Of a stretch of DNA of 64,000 nt, positions 34,362-45,699 are shown one piece after another. This stretch comes from Diphasiastrum complanatum (Eukaryota; Streptophyta; Lycopodiopsida; Lycopodiales; Lycopodiaceae): assembly GCA_029204225.1 (NCBI GenBank), contig CM055104.1:56448264-56512263 (forward strand). The letters are read 5' to 3'. The translations under genes and the position numbers were made by a program. How positions within the stretch are numbered: position 1 is the first letter of the stretch; the number at the start of each line of letters is the position of its first letter. The notes under the pieces were generated by a model. That model made no database searches, had not been told where the DNA came from, and saw only the letters and a program-made list of their open reading frames with translations.

Positions 34362-37300
34362 TATATTCTCCTCACAGAGGATTTTAATGCCCGGACATCT
34401 TCACGACAGACAGAGTTCTTCGACATCACTGATCAGCTACGTGTTCGTGCCTTGGACAGTGATATGCTTGGAGTTACCAAGACCTCCGCGCACAGTTTGG
34501 AACCTACTACTTCATATGGTGAGCACTTATTGCAGTTTGGAGAGGCACATGAGCTAGCCATTTATAATGGCTTACCCTGTTGGCCACATTCAAACAGTTA
34601 TACATGCCACCCTCACAGTGGAGGACATAGTGTCGTTGACTATCTCATGGGGTCACCATCCTTTGTACCCACAGTCTCTGACTTTCACGTTTTCCCCATC
34701 AACCTTTCTGATCACTCATTTCTCTCCTTCGACATCGGCCACCTTCCACCCACTCATTCACCTACACTACCCATGCTTACCCGAGCACCCACGTACACAT
34801 TTGATCCCACTTACATGCCACTATACCGGCAATCCTTGGCTTCACTTCTACACTCCTTTCCTCATGACAGTCCAGTCGACACCCAGGCTGACTTTCTCAC
34901 CACCTCTCTCCACACGGCCGCATCATTAACCCTCCCCACAAAACCCCACCCCAGAAAGACCCGACGCACACCTCGACCACTACACCCTCCTTGATACAAT
35001 ACCGAGTGTCGTTCTCTTCATCAGTCAGTAACCTACTCCCCACATCTGCTTCGATCTTCCCGACGCTGCTACCATCGTGCTCTCCGTCGTAAGAAACGTT
35101 CCCATGATGATTCTGAAGGGAAACGCCTCATTGACCTTCTTTTCAGCTCTTCTTCAGGCGCTTTTTTGGTGTGAGTTCATTCCTCGCTCTCCACCACCTC
35201 TCCTAGAGGACATCCGCATTTGGACCGATTATGCTACTAGCCTGTACACGGTCCCTACCAACGCACCTATCTCCATATCTCCACGGCCATCTGAGTTCTT
35301 CTTCACATTTGACATGGTACTTGCAGCCATTAAGAAGATGAAGTCCCATAGGGCCAAAGACATCGAAGACCTTGAATCTGAACTCCTTTCCCATGCCTCC
35401 GACTTACTCGCCCCCACTATTGCCACCCTTCTTAACTCCGCAGTTGTTTCCGGTTTCCCATCCTCCTGGTGCACTAACATTATCCACCCCATCCATAAGA
35501 ATGGTGACCCCATGATTCCGAGTAACTACCGCACCATAATGATTGGGCATGTCCTGGCGAAACTATATGGTACTATATTACACTCTGTTGTAAGCTCAGA
35601 GGCGGAGACTAGGAGACTACATGCCATGGGTCAGGCTGGTTTTCGAGCCCATTATTCTACTGTTGATCACATCTTCACACTGCGTGCCTTGATTGAGGAG
35701 GCTAAGCACAGGAGAGAGAGGGTTTACTGTTGTTTTGTGGACTTCAAGAAAGCCTTTGATTCTATTCCTCGCTCATTGCTCATCCAAAGACTTCGAGACC
35801 TCGGCTTCTCCACCGACATTGTTCTTGCTGTGATGGCACTTTATGAGCGTGTCCTGGGCTGTTTCCGACATAGCAATGGCATATCTGATCAAATCTGGAG
35901 CACTATTGGGGTGAAGCAGGGTTGTTCCCTCTCACCAGTCCTCTTTGGCTTGTATATTGATGATTTGGAGAGAGTCATTACACAGGTCCTGGCTGCAGGC
36001 TTGGTGACATCTTGATTGCTATCCTCCTTTATGCCGATGATGTGGTATTGGTCTCACCGACCAGAGAGGGTCTACAACGACAGTTGGATTGCTTGCATGA
36101 GTTTTGTACCAGATGGGGCCTAGGGGTGAACATTAGAAAGACCAAGGTTATGGTCTTCAACACTTAGAGAGCATTCATGCAGAGACAGGAGCTTACTTTG
36201 GGTGGGCAAGTTCTAGAAGTGGTCCCTTCCTATACATACCTAGGGGTCCTTTTCTCAGGTCCTACTTTTAGCATGAGACAGGCCGCTACCACTCGACTGG
36301 GGAAGGGACATGCTTCCCTTGTTCAGCTAGAGCGATTTTGCTTCCGGAAGTCCATCCAGGATGCTCGCAGTAAGTGTCACCTCTTTGATACCATTGTTAC
36401 TCCCACGACTTTATATGCGGCAGAGACATGGTGTACGTCTCCCTTCTTCACACTGGGCCAGTCTCTCACAATTACAAACCACCATGCTAGCTCGGTTGAT
36501 TCGAGCAAAACCTTCTGTTCCACATGAGATTCTCCTGGCCGAGTTTGCAGTTCCACCTATACAGATCGAGGCAACTCTTCAGGTTATCACCTACAGAGGA
36601 TACAGATGTTACCAGAGATAGACAGGCGATACATAAAAGTTGCACTATCCTCTTCACAGCGTCTTCACGATCAGGGCTACAAGTTATCATGGTTCTCTCA
36701 GGCCTCTCACCTCCTACTTGTGTCATTCGTAACCAGTTAGGGGTTAAGCCAGCTTTCTACCGGACTCATTTCTTGGAGATAGATGCATCGGGGACCTCGG
36801 TCATGCCATGCTACTTGGACTCGGGATTGTCACATTGCCTCAGATTCACATTGGGCAGCTCAAGGTGTCCTCTCATCAGCTAGCTATTGAGACTAGGAGG
36901 TTCCATGGTATTCCCAGAGAGGAGCGGATTTGCCAGTTATGTTCTCTAGGTGAGGTGGAGTCTGAGGAGCACTTTATCTTTAGGTGCCCTGTATATTATG
37001 ACATTAGAGGGCGATATTATTGCCTGTTCCGAGGGATGCCTACTACTCTACGCTCTCTCATAGCTTATGAGGACCCACGATGTGTCGCTATGATGGTACG
37101 CGAGATGTCCATACTACGGAGAGATTTATACGAGACACCCCAGCATTTTACCTCACAATCATTAATTACTTCATTCTTTACTAGGCAGAGATCACGTGAT
37201 TTAGTGCTTGATGATGAGGATTATGATTATGACGACGACGGGGATGATGGCCGCTCTCATGCTCATAGAGATCAGAGACAGTGTACCTCCCACCATCATG

Positions 37301-37669
37301 TTACTACCAGGATTACCAGACATCCTACATAGAGGCGTACTACTACTATTACACATGCATGTGCTCATGCTCACAGACGACGCCGGCAGGCTCCAGCGCT
37401 TCCCCATTCTGTGGCTCGCATCACATCTTTTTACAGCATCAGCACAGCAGTAGCACAACCTTGACATCCTACTATAGATACATATGATTACTATGCGCAC
37501 ACTCTCGCATACACATGTCTATGTTAGTTTGCACTAGATGTTTTTCTTTATTACAGTTTGGAGACGTTTTTATACGCTCCCATTGTTACCACATACTTGA
37601 CATGTACTTCATTAGTCTTATATGCCTTTTGGCATGGAAAAGACATTAATAAAGCTTTCTTTCTTTCTT

Positions 37670-37680
<11 letters not shown>
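34362..37680 (+). pseudogene. LINE E ORF2 (endonuclease C-terminus, RT, C-terminal knuckle)
   Basis: Open pieces include HSGGHSVVDYLMGSPS, LSDHSFLSF, NYRTIMIGHVLAKLYGTILH, FVDFKKAFDSIPRSLL and GVKQGCSLSPVLFGLYIDD. YADDVVLVS then appears in another frame at about 36030. The end has RICQLCSLGEVESEEHFIF, RCPVYYDIRGRYY and an acidic/basic low-complexity tail to 37332. Several frameshifts and stops are present. Next to LINE A, this is one of the best-preserved RT regions in the window. Confidence 0.85.
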
Positions 37681-37728
<48 letters not shown>

Positions 37729-38092
37729 GGTGGGCGTTGGTCGCGATGGTGCAGTCCGCTGACTGCCTGGCGCTGTCCCGCTGATCTGGCAGTGATCTGT
37801 CCCACTGGCCCGCTGATAGCCTTCGTTGGTTGGGTACAGCAGTAGGGAGATGGCGTATTACTACTACTGCTGCGCCAACGCATTCTGATGCTCCATCGCA
37901 TCCTAATCCTCCATCATTGGCCTCACCATCGCTGCCACCAGATGAATCACCATCATGGTCTGCCACCCCAATGTTGTTGTCCACCATTGTTGAAGAACTG
38001 GTACTGCTGTCCACCATCGATGCAGCACGCAATGCCATAATGATGCCTCTACGGCTAGTAAGGATGGAGCCTCCACTTCTACTCCAGATGAC

Positions 38093-38852
38093 GTGGTTGA
38101 TAAAGGGTCAGCGTTCCATACTCCATGCCCTCCCTCTGCTCGCTCCTCTTTCTCGCTTCCCAAAATCTATACACCAACCAAATCATTTGAGCAGTACATT
38201 CTCTCCTACATCGAGCAGATCAAACAAGAATCCAACTCTCTACGAAAGGAAATGGGACAGCTTCAAGCAACCATTCAATCTATGTCCGTCGAACGAGAAA
38301 TCATGCTCACCCGGATTACTTCTTTGGAGACAGCAATAAGCAAACAAGGAGAACCTACAAAAATTCAACAGTTGGAAGAGAAGATAGAGCAACACAAACG
38401 TGGGCCTCTCTTTTCAAGGGGCACGTCAAGGAAGGTACACCCTCCTTCAACCGAGTCATTTCAGCCACCATATCCGAAGAGCAAATGCGGGAGTACAAAT
38501 CCCTGAATATTAGGGTCCAAGGGGTGGAAGACACCAAGGATCCAATGACGAAGCAAACAACTTTCTTTCAAGTACACTCTCCCACCACTCCGAAGGATTG
38601 GATAGAGCTTGGAGAACCAAGAGAGATCCTTCCACACTCATTGTTCGCTTCACGACTTCGGAAGAAAGACGGACAACCCTCAAACTGCGGGCAAAGCTTA
38701 GAGGTACACTTATATTTATGGATGATGATCTCACTCCCATGCAGGTTGCGGATCGGAAGAAAGCATTCAGTGAGGCAAAAGCTTTGGGGAAGAGGGAAAT
38801 TTATCGGAATGGTAAGGCTCGGTACATTGATCCTCCGAATCCTGATAAATAG
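38093..38852 (+). pseudogene. LINE F ORF1 (coiled coil, RRM-like segment, C-terminal domain)
   Basis: Three parts in different frames. First, a long helical, heptad-like segment rich in Glu/Gln/Leu (SYIEQIKQESNSLRKEMGQL, ITSLETAIS, IQQLEEKIEQ). Second, YKSLNIRVQGVEDTKDPMT, resembling the first strand of the RRM in L1-type ORF1 proteins. Third, TLIVRFTTSEERRTTLKLRA, KLRGTLIFMDDDLTP and RKKAFSEAKALGKREI, resembling the ORF1p C-terminal domain, stopping TAG at 38850-38852. The order matches type II ORF1p nucleic-acid chaperones. Frameshifts separate the parts. Confidence 0.7.
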
Positions 38853-38903
38853 GGATTATGGCCCCCCGGACTAGGTAGCGGTTCGGGGGCTCTTTCTAGA
38901 GCA

Positions 38904-39569
38904 TTGCGGTTGCGGTTATGGAACTGCAATGGCATTCACTCTTCAGCTACAGCAGGGGATTTTAGAGATTTTTGTGCGGAGGGTCATATCTTACTACTCA
39001 ATGAGACACATGAGAGTCCAGAGAGAGGATTACCGACGGTTGAGGGTTTTTGTTGGTATTCTGCACATCGGAGGGCGACGAGAGCAGTGACAGATCGAGG
39101 TTCTGGTGGGGTGGCCTGCTTAGTTCGCGACTCCATTCAGCCTTGGGTCGAGTTGATACATACTAACGAGCGAGCGAGCTATATTTGGATTCGGGTGAAC
39201 CGGACCTTCATGAGCCTGGACCGAGACCTCTTTACGGCCATTTGTTATTTTCCTCCAAATACATCAGTTTCCACATCAGATAAGGAGTCACTTTACATGG
39301 ATATCTCTTCAGACATTATCAGATACGAGGAGCAGGGTTATATTCTTTTGGCTGGCGATTTTAATGCCAGGACTGGGTCCAGGCAAACGAAGTTCCATAG
39401 AGTAGAGGATGATCCACAGCGGATATATGCTTTAGACTGGGATGATCTTGGTCTCCGACGACGATCAACAGTTTCATCCTTCTTGGTTCACCGCACCACC
39501 CTATCTAACCATTCGTACCTCTCTCTCTCTTTATTGGCCTTTTTCACACCCCATGTACTAGTATGTTAA
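38904..39569 (+). pseudogene. LINE F AP-type endonuclease (internally deleted)
   Basis: 221 open codons. RLWNCNGIHS supplies the conserved Asn; LLLNETHESPERGLP the catalytic Glu; YIWIRVNRTF and AICYFPPNTS are core strands; LLAGDFNARTGSRQ carries the Asp/Asn pair. The final LSDH motif reads LSNHSYLSL, an Asp-to-Asn change at a catalytic position. Sequence found in LINE A between RRRS and the LSDH region (about 60 residues) is deleted here. Confidence 0.85.
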
Positions 39570-40016
39570 CCCCTATCAGGAAGACCGTATATCGCTATAA
39601 CCCTCAAAACACTCCTCTGTACAGGGAAGCCCTATCTGACCTGCTGACTCATTTCCCCTATGAACATACTTTAGCGGACCAGCCTCTTTTTCTTGTCCAG
39701 ACCATGCATACCGCTGCATCCCTTGCTTTCCCATCCACACGGCCCAAGCACTTACGACATGGCCGGCCTGGTATGACCACGGATGTAACCAACTTCACCT
39801 GAACTTAGTTTATGCACGTTGCCACCTTCCCCATCTGGTAAAAGACTTATCCCGTGTATATCATAGAACCACTCGAAAAAAGAAAATTACATACGAAACC
39901 TGCCAGGGAAAGAAGATGATGGACCTTCTCTTCGTCGAGATCAATTTGGCAAAAATTCCTTCCACGAGCGCCTCCACCTCGGATCACAGATCTTAGTACA
40001 TCGGGTAACCTATGCC

Positions 40017-40773
40017 CATAGTTGCACTGCGATTCAGAATCGTGGTCCGAATCGTGATTCGGGATTTTCCCAGAATCGTTCAGAATCGGTTTTTTTTTTC
40101 GATTTTTTTTTGGGCAATATGGGTATCAAATGAAAGCTGTAATTAAGAGCATTATTACTGTGTAGTTTGCCGAATGTTTCGGGTACAGGATGGTCCAGTT
40201 CAGGTGCATAATCCATGTTGGGTTTTGTCAAGGATAAAAATTCAAAACTAACCTCTAGCCTGTTCATTACGAACACAGATGGTTCCAGTGGGACAGAGAC
40301 AAAGAGCTGTAGAGCAATTGTACCTCGCTTTTTGCTTCGGGGGGCGCTGCCCCCCGATCCCCACGCCAGGCCCCCCTGGACCCCCTTGGCGACAATAGCA
40401 GGGGGGGCAGCCCCCGTGGATAAAAATGGGGTCCAAATGTGCGCCGATAAGGGCCCAATATTTATGCCCCCAAATGTAGGCACATTGCACTCACATCTCC
40501 AGTGAAATGATTGCAAAAGTGATCATCATCCATAGAGTCAAACTGTAGCATTAACAATTACTGAGAACCAGAGCAAAAAACAACCAAATAGCTACTGACT
40601 TTTATCTGTTTGTGCCCTATCTACTGCACTTCTGGGAGGCAAAACGCTGGTTTGACCATTGCTCCCCTCAAAAAATTTCCGGCATAAGCTATTTTCCAAA
40701 AAATAAATAAATAAATTTAACAATTCGCTGTCCAAATCGCAAACCCAACGAATCGTGATTCGCTGCAACTATG
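40017..40773. mobile_element. Non-autonomous hAT-type element, GAATCG subfamily
   Basis: 757 bp inside LINE F, with perfect 8-bp duplications cctatgcc (40009-40016, 40774-40781). The left end CATAGTTGCACTGCGATTC and inverted right end CATAGTTGCAGCGAATC flank arrays of gaatcg/cgattc. The interior has a C-rich stretch (about 40339-40385) and runs shared with 56370, 58310 and 58949. The uninterrupted LINE A homologue at 4823-4830 has cctatgcc once. Its open frames are not conserved among copies and are unlikely to be genes. Confidence 0.93.
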
Positions 40774-41188
40774 CCTATGCCACATCATTGTACACTATAC
40801 CTGACACACCTCCACTTCACACACACCCATACACATGTACTTCTGATATTTTCTCTCCAAATATAGTAGTAGAGGCCATCGATCGATTAAACCTACATAA
40901 AGCCAAAGACATTGACAAGTTGTTGAAGCATGCCGCTGACATCCTCACCTTTCCTCTCTTTCCTTTTCAAAGGCCAAGAGAGAGCGTGTATAACTTTGTA
41001 GATTTCCACAAAGCCTTTGACTCTATGCCTAGACATTTACTGATACAAGGGCTTCGGGATCGTGGCTTCCAAGAGGATATCATACAGGTAGTTGTGGCAT
41101 TGTACAGATGAGTTATTGGCCAGATCCGGGTATCAGGAGTTGTCTCGCCAGAGATAGAGAGTACTATTGGGGTTAAATTGCTTGTTTC

Positions 41189-41580
41189 TGACAAATTCCA
41201 AGGCCTAGCTATGGAGTATCATAACAGCATAGTAAGCACACTATGAAAGCTTGAAAAAACCAGATATGGAGTAGAACACAAAAGCAAGAGAGAGAGGACT
41301 TCAAAGCTCACACAACTTGAATGATTATTCAAAGTGTAGTAGGGCGTGGAAACCCCTCCAAAGTTTGGGCTACATATAGCATGTAATGTATAGAGGTGGT
41401 GTCTTGCTAATTCTAGCTCTAGAACCCACATGGGTCCTCAACCTACTTGATATTACTTGCCTAACTAGCACAAGTGGGGTGTACTATGTACATAAATGTT
41501 TTACCCCCATGTCTTATGCACAACTTACAAGTTACAAGTATACAAGCCTTAAGGGGCAAAATAGGCATTTATTTCAACAC
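41189..41580 (-). repeat. Copia 3' LTR
   Basis: 392 bp from tgacaaattccaaggcctag to tatttcaaca on the plus strand, so the minus-strand LTR runs TGTTGAAATA...TTTGTCA. It is followed by the polypurine tract (minus strand GAGGGGGGG, around 41581-41589). A second, solitary copy lies at 51138-51520. Confidence 0.9.
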
Positions 41581-41597
41581 CCCCCCTCAATGGCTAT

Positions 41598-42665
41598 TTA
41601 GTTCATACCAACACCTAGCATGCTACTAAACTTTTCAAATTTTTCTCTGCTAAGTGCCTTAGTAAAGATATCTGCTGCTTGATTGTTGGTATCACAGTAC
41701 TCGAGCTGAATTTCTCCACTTTGTATCTTCTCTCGTAAGAAGTGCTGATCCACCTCAATATGCATCGTACGAGCATGGTACACAGGATTTTTGGCAAGCT
41801 GGATGCAACTCTGGCTGTCACACTGAAGAATAGTAGGACCATCTTGTGGAATCTGCACCTCCCCAAGAAGTCTCCTGAGCCATATTGCCTCGCAGGTAGC
41901 TTTTGCCGTTGCCCTGTACTCAGCCTCTGTCGATGATAAGGTAACTGTAGGCTGTTTCTTGCTACACCAAGAAATGGCCCCTGAACCATGGTTGAAAGTG
42001 TAACCTGTGGTCGACTTTCGATCATCCCTATTTGGAGAACTCATGAACTAGCTTGCTACACCAACCGCATAAGAAATGTCTGGTCTCGTAGTGGTGAGAT
42101 AAATCAGGCTACCCACAAGCTGCCTATAAAGAGTCTCGTCCACAAAAGGAGTGCCATCATCTCTGGATGGCTTACTGCTGGTATCAATGGGCGTGGAAAC
42201 GGGTTTGCAATCCTGCATGTTGAACCTGTTCAAGACTTCACATGCATAGTTAGCTTGGGAAATAAACACACAGTTTTCCTTTTTCCAAACCTCCAAGCCA
42301 AGAGAATAGTGGATTAAACCCAAATCCTTCATCTCGAACTCATTTGATAAATGAGCCTTCACCTTTTCGATAAGCTGCCCATTGTTACCCGTGATGACCA
42401 AGTCATCCACATAGAGAACTATCAAAACAATGTTCCCATCTTCCACCTTCACGAACAGGTTGCAATCCGACTGACTCTTTATGAATTGCTCCTTGGAAAA
42501 ATAGTCGTCAATACGACTATACCAGGCCCTGGGTGCCTGCTTCAAACCATATAAGGCCTTCTTAAGCCTGCATACCATACTTTCCTTGCCCTTAGCCTCA
42601 AAACCTTGTGGCTGTTCCATGTAGACTTCTTCAGCCAATTGTCCATTGAGAAACAAAAATCCCAT
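41598..42665 (-). pseudogene. Copia RT and RNase H
   Basis: From FLNGQLAEEVYMEQPQGFE through RLKKALYGLKQAPRAWY, LIVLYVDDLVITG and TRPDISYAVGVAS, then a TAG, then [29 protein letters not shown] and [13 protein letters not shown], ending TAA near 41598. The start is joined directly to the linker sequence NDTWD, so about 70-80 N-terminal RT residues including motif A aspartate are deleted. Another deletion of about 40 residues lies between GVAS/FMSSPN and DDRKSTTGY. Both losses make it catalytically dead. Confidence 0.9.
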
Positions 42666-42671
42666 GTATCA

Positions 42672-44600
42672 TTCTTGAGAATGGAGTCGTACTCCTCTTG
42701 CATAGCATGTTGCCATACCTTCTCATCTACTACCTCAACGAATGTATGCGGATCTTGTGAATCTAAAATAGTAGTCATAAGTGCATAGTTTGTCTCCTGG
42801 TGTTCATGTTGTTGGGCTTGCCTTGAGACCTCTAGCCCTTGGATTGCTGCTCTCTCCCTCATCCAATATCAAACCATCCTGCACAATTTGCCAATACCAC
42901 TTGGGAAACTTCTTCCTTGCAGTTGGTGATGAAGACGGTGAATAGTACTCAACAGATTTGCCCCTTTCCTTCCGCTTCCTAGCCTCCTCGGATTCTTCCT
43001 CTTGATCAGTCATATGATCATCCTGAGGCTCCCCAATATATGGATGTGGATCATCAAGTATTGGCACAAATTCACTTGTACCATCCTCCATCTCAAGTTC
43101 CTCTATAGGAGGCGTTTGATCTTCTTCAAAGATCACATCTTGACTTATGATCCTCTTCTTGCTAGTAAGATCGTAAAGTCGGTAAGCTTTGCTTTCTTCA
43201 CTGTATCCCAAGAAAATACACTTTGTTGATTTTGCATCCAGCTTCTTCCTGTTATCCTTGGGAATATGGGCATAGGCTGTACAACCAAACACTCGCAAAG
43301 CGCCCACCTTGGGCTTAATGCCGCTAAATGCCTCTTCTGGAGTCTTGCCTTCCACAGCTTTTGTTGGACTTCTATTCAACATAAACACTGCTATGTGCAT
43401 TGCCTCGCCCCAGAAAGAGTTGGGCAACCCCTTTGCCTTGAGCATGCACCTTGCACACTCCACAATAGTTCGGTTCTTTTTCTCTGCTACGCCGTTTTGC
43501 TAAGGGGTATGAGGAGCTGTAAGCTGCCTTTTGATCCCATTGGCCTTGCAGAATTCCACAAATTCTGCCTTAATGAACTCTCCACCACCGTCTGACCTGA
43601 GCATCTTTATCTTCTTTCTTGGATGTTCTTCTACCGAAGCTTTGAAATGTAGGAAGTACTTGAATGCTTCTGATTTTAACTTCAAGAAATAAATCCAAAT
43701 CTTGCGTGAGAAGTCATCAATAAAGGTCATAAAGTATTATGCCCCCCCTGCAGATTTTGTTTGGGTTGGCCCCCACAGATCTGAATGTACCAAGTCAAGT
43801 ATGCATGCTGCCCTGGTGGTGCTCTCCTTGGGAAACTTATGTCTTTGTTGTTTTCCCATAGCGCAAGCCTCGCAAACTGAAGAGCTTGGCTTAACAACTG
43901 GAAGCCCCTCCACCATATGATGCTGGTTCAACACCTGCATGCTTTGGTAGCCAAGATGTCGATACCTCTCATGCCACAATCTATCCACATCACTTCCTTT
44001 TGCTGTATAAGCATGCTGACTAGGGATAGAAGTGTACAACCTGTATAGATTATCTTCCTGCAATCCTTTGGCCACAACCTTCATATTATCACTCAAGTCC
44101 AACACAAGACAAGAAGTAGCATCAAATTCTACTTTCATATTTTGTTGAGTGATAGCTCCTACTGAAAGAAGATTTTTAGCAAGTCCTGGTACATATAAGA
44201 CATTCGTAATGACTTTGACTTCTCCTGATGGAAGCTTAACATGTACTGTGCCCTTTCCCTTGACCTTGTGTGTTGAGTTGTCACCTAGGCACACCTCGTG
44301 TCCATCACAAATCCCCACAAAGGTATCAAACCAATCCCTATGAGGGGTCATGTGCTTTGAAGCACCTGAGTCAATGTACCAACCACCTGTTGTAGCTTGT
44401 GAGGCCAATGCAACAGAGAATAACTCAGCTTGCCTTATGTCACTCTGCTCCTCTCTTGCAACACTCTCAACAACATTTCCTCCTTGCTTCTTTGTGCCCT
44501 TCTTTTGGTCTGCAAGCTTCTTTCTGCACTCAAAAGCAAAGTGTCCATATTTACCACAGTGATTGCCATTCCCCTTCCTTCGAGGTGTGGAAGAAGTATT
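42672..44600 (-). pseudogene. Copia gag end, protease and integrase
   Basis: The zinc knuckle ([12 protein letters not shown]) lacks its first Cys (GGC glycine). The protease has WYIDSGASKHMTPH. The integrase N-terminus has WHERYRHLGY and CEACAMGKQ, and the core has HSDLWGPT, TFIDDFSRKIW and SDGGGEF. An in-frame TAA sits before YFMTFIDD (about 43735) and a TAG replaces the Gln of TPxQNG (about 43500). A frame change near 42850 leads to TNYALMTTILDSQDPHTFVE and the NDTWD junction. Confidence 0.88.
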
Positions 44601-44640
44601 TGAGGTGCCTGATCTATAGAATGAAGCAACCGAAGATCGT

Positions 44641-45003
44641 GCTACTCATTTTTGTTTCAGGGAAAATTGTATTGACAGGCGCAAAGGTATTGATTATTGC
44701 ACATTTCCTCCATAGACATATCTAGTTGAGGTAAGAAGAAAGTTCTCAATTCGTTGGTGTTTCAACAGGACTAGAAGGTTTGTTACATATGCAAAATCGA
44801 ACTGCAGAAATTTTCAGCTGATATCACTCGTCAACTAGGAAATCAAGAACAGTGGACAACGAAGTCTTGCAAGGCCTTTGCACAGAGGAACTGTCCTCTT
44901 TAGTCGGTTCTATTTCAATGAGAGCCTGCTCTATATATCTTGATATCACTTACATAGATCATATTTCAAGAATCCAAATTTAAACTTCAATGATAAAAAA
45001 TTA
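44641..45003. other. Unrecognised sequence between Copia and hAT element
   Basis: About 360 bp with no domain or repeat I recognise. LINE F does not resume here, so a deletion must have removed the far flank of the Copia. It contains ggtgtttcaaca near 44758, a chance-level match to the LTR end. Confidence 0.4.
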
Positions 45004-45325
45004 CTTACAACCATAGTTGCAGCGCGATTCTGAATCGCCATCAAAATCGCGATCCCGATTCACGATTCGAGATTTTCCCAGAATTGTGTAGAATCGATTT
45101 TTTAGCATATTGGATTAAATCGGAAGCTGAAAAAACTACCAAGGAGCTCTTATATTGTGTGGACCATGAAGGAACTAGCAATGTCCTTCACATTGGAGCA
45201 GCATAGGAGAGTGAGCAACAGAACATCACTCTGCCGATCAAACACAAGAGGAACGAGGACGAAACTGCAAAAACAGATGGAGGATCTGGTGTTAACTTGA
45301 TCTCCACTACGTTATATCAAAAATG

Positions 45326-45614
<289 letters not shown>

Positions 45615-45699
45615 CTCTCCTCCAACCGTAAAACCGAAGTTACTGAACTAAAACCACAAAGAACAATACTGAATCACGACAATGCTGTGAATAGGATCA

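Larger units (their letters stand above)
28945..37727 (+). mobile_element. LINE E, interrupted by a chromovirus
   Basis: The left part (28945-29370) follows a (CT)n tail of LINE D. It contains a Ser/Ala/Pro-rich start and an ORF1 C-terminal segment (DTSWRTTRDAATLTIRFTSL, RAKLRG). The chromovirus occupies 29371-34361. The right part resumes in the endonuclease (DFNARTSSRQTEFF) and runs through RT to the 3' end (hairpin ATGCC-TTTT-GGCAT at 37622-37635, acattaataaa, (CTTT)n/(CT)n to 37727). About 0.6 kb of LINE between the two junctions is missing, so insertion was accompanied or followed by deletion. Confidence 0.85.
37728..41188 (+). mobile_element. LINE F (ORF1 + ORF2, 3' end lost)
   Basis: Begins right after the (CT)n tail of LINE E and includes ORF1 (37830-38852), the endonuclease (38904-39569) and a linker/RT part (about 39580-41180, FVDFHKAFDSMPRHLLIQ, YR*VIGQIRVSGVVSPEIES). 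RT stops at STIGVK, where Copia LTR sequence begins. A hAT-type element lies at 40017-40773. Internal deletions affect both endonuclease and RT. It belongs with LINE A rather than C, D and E. Confidence 0.88.
41189..44640 (-). mobile_element. Degenerate Copia retrotransposon, 5' end missing
   Basis: Read on the minus strand: gag end with zinc knuckle, protease, integrase, RT, RNase H, purine tract and 3' LTR. The 5' LTR and most of gag are absent; recognisable sequence stops near 44640. At the other side the LTR is inserted at ...ggttaaattgcttgtttc of LINE F. The coding region carries stops, a frameshift and two deletions. It is in sense orientation relative to CLS. Confidence 0.9.

Noticed and set aside
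40034-40516. 160-codon minus-strand ORF with Gly/Pro/Arg-rich middle, and similar at 56607-56978 and 59184-59663
   Set aside because: Each lies inside a non-autonomous hAT-type element; the frames differ between copies and follow the C/G-rich block.
44750-44775. Possible 5' LTR end (tttcaaca) for the Copia
   Set aside because: Only eight bases match and the sequence before it does not resemble the LTR at 41189-41580.
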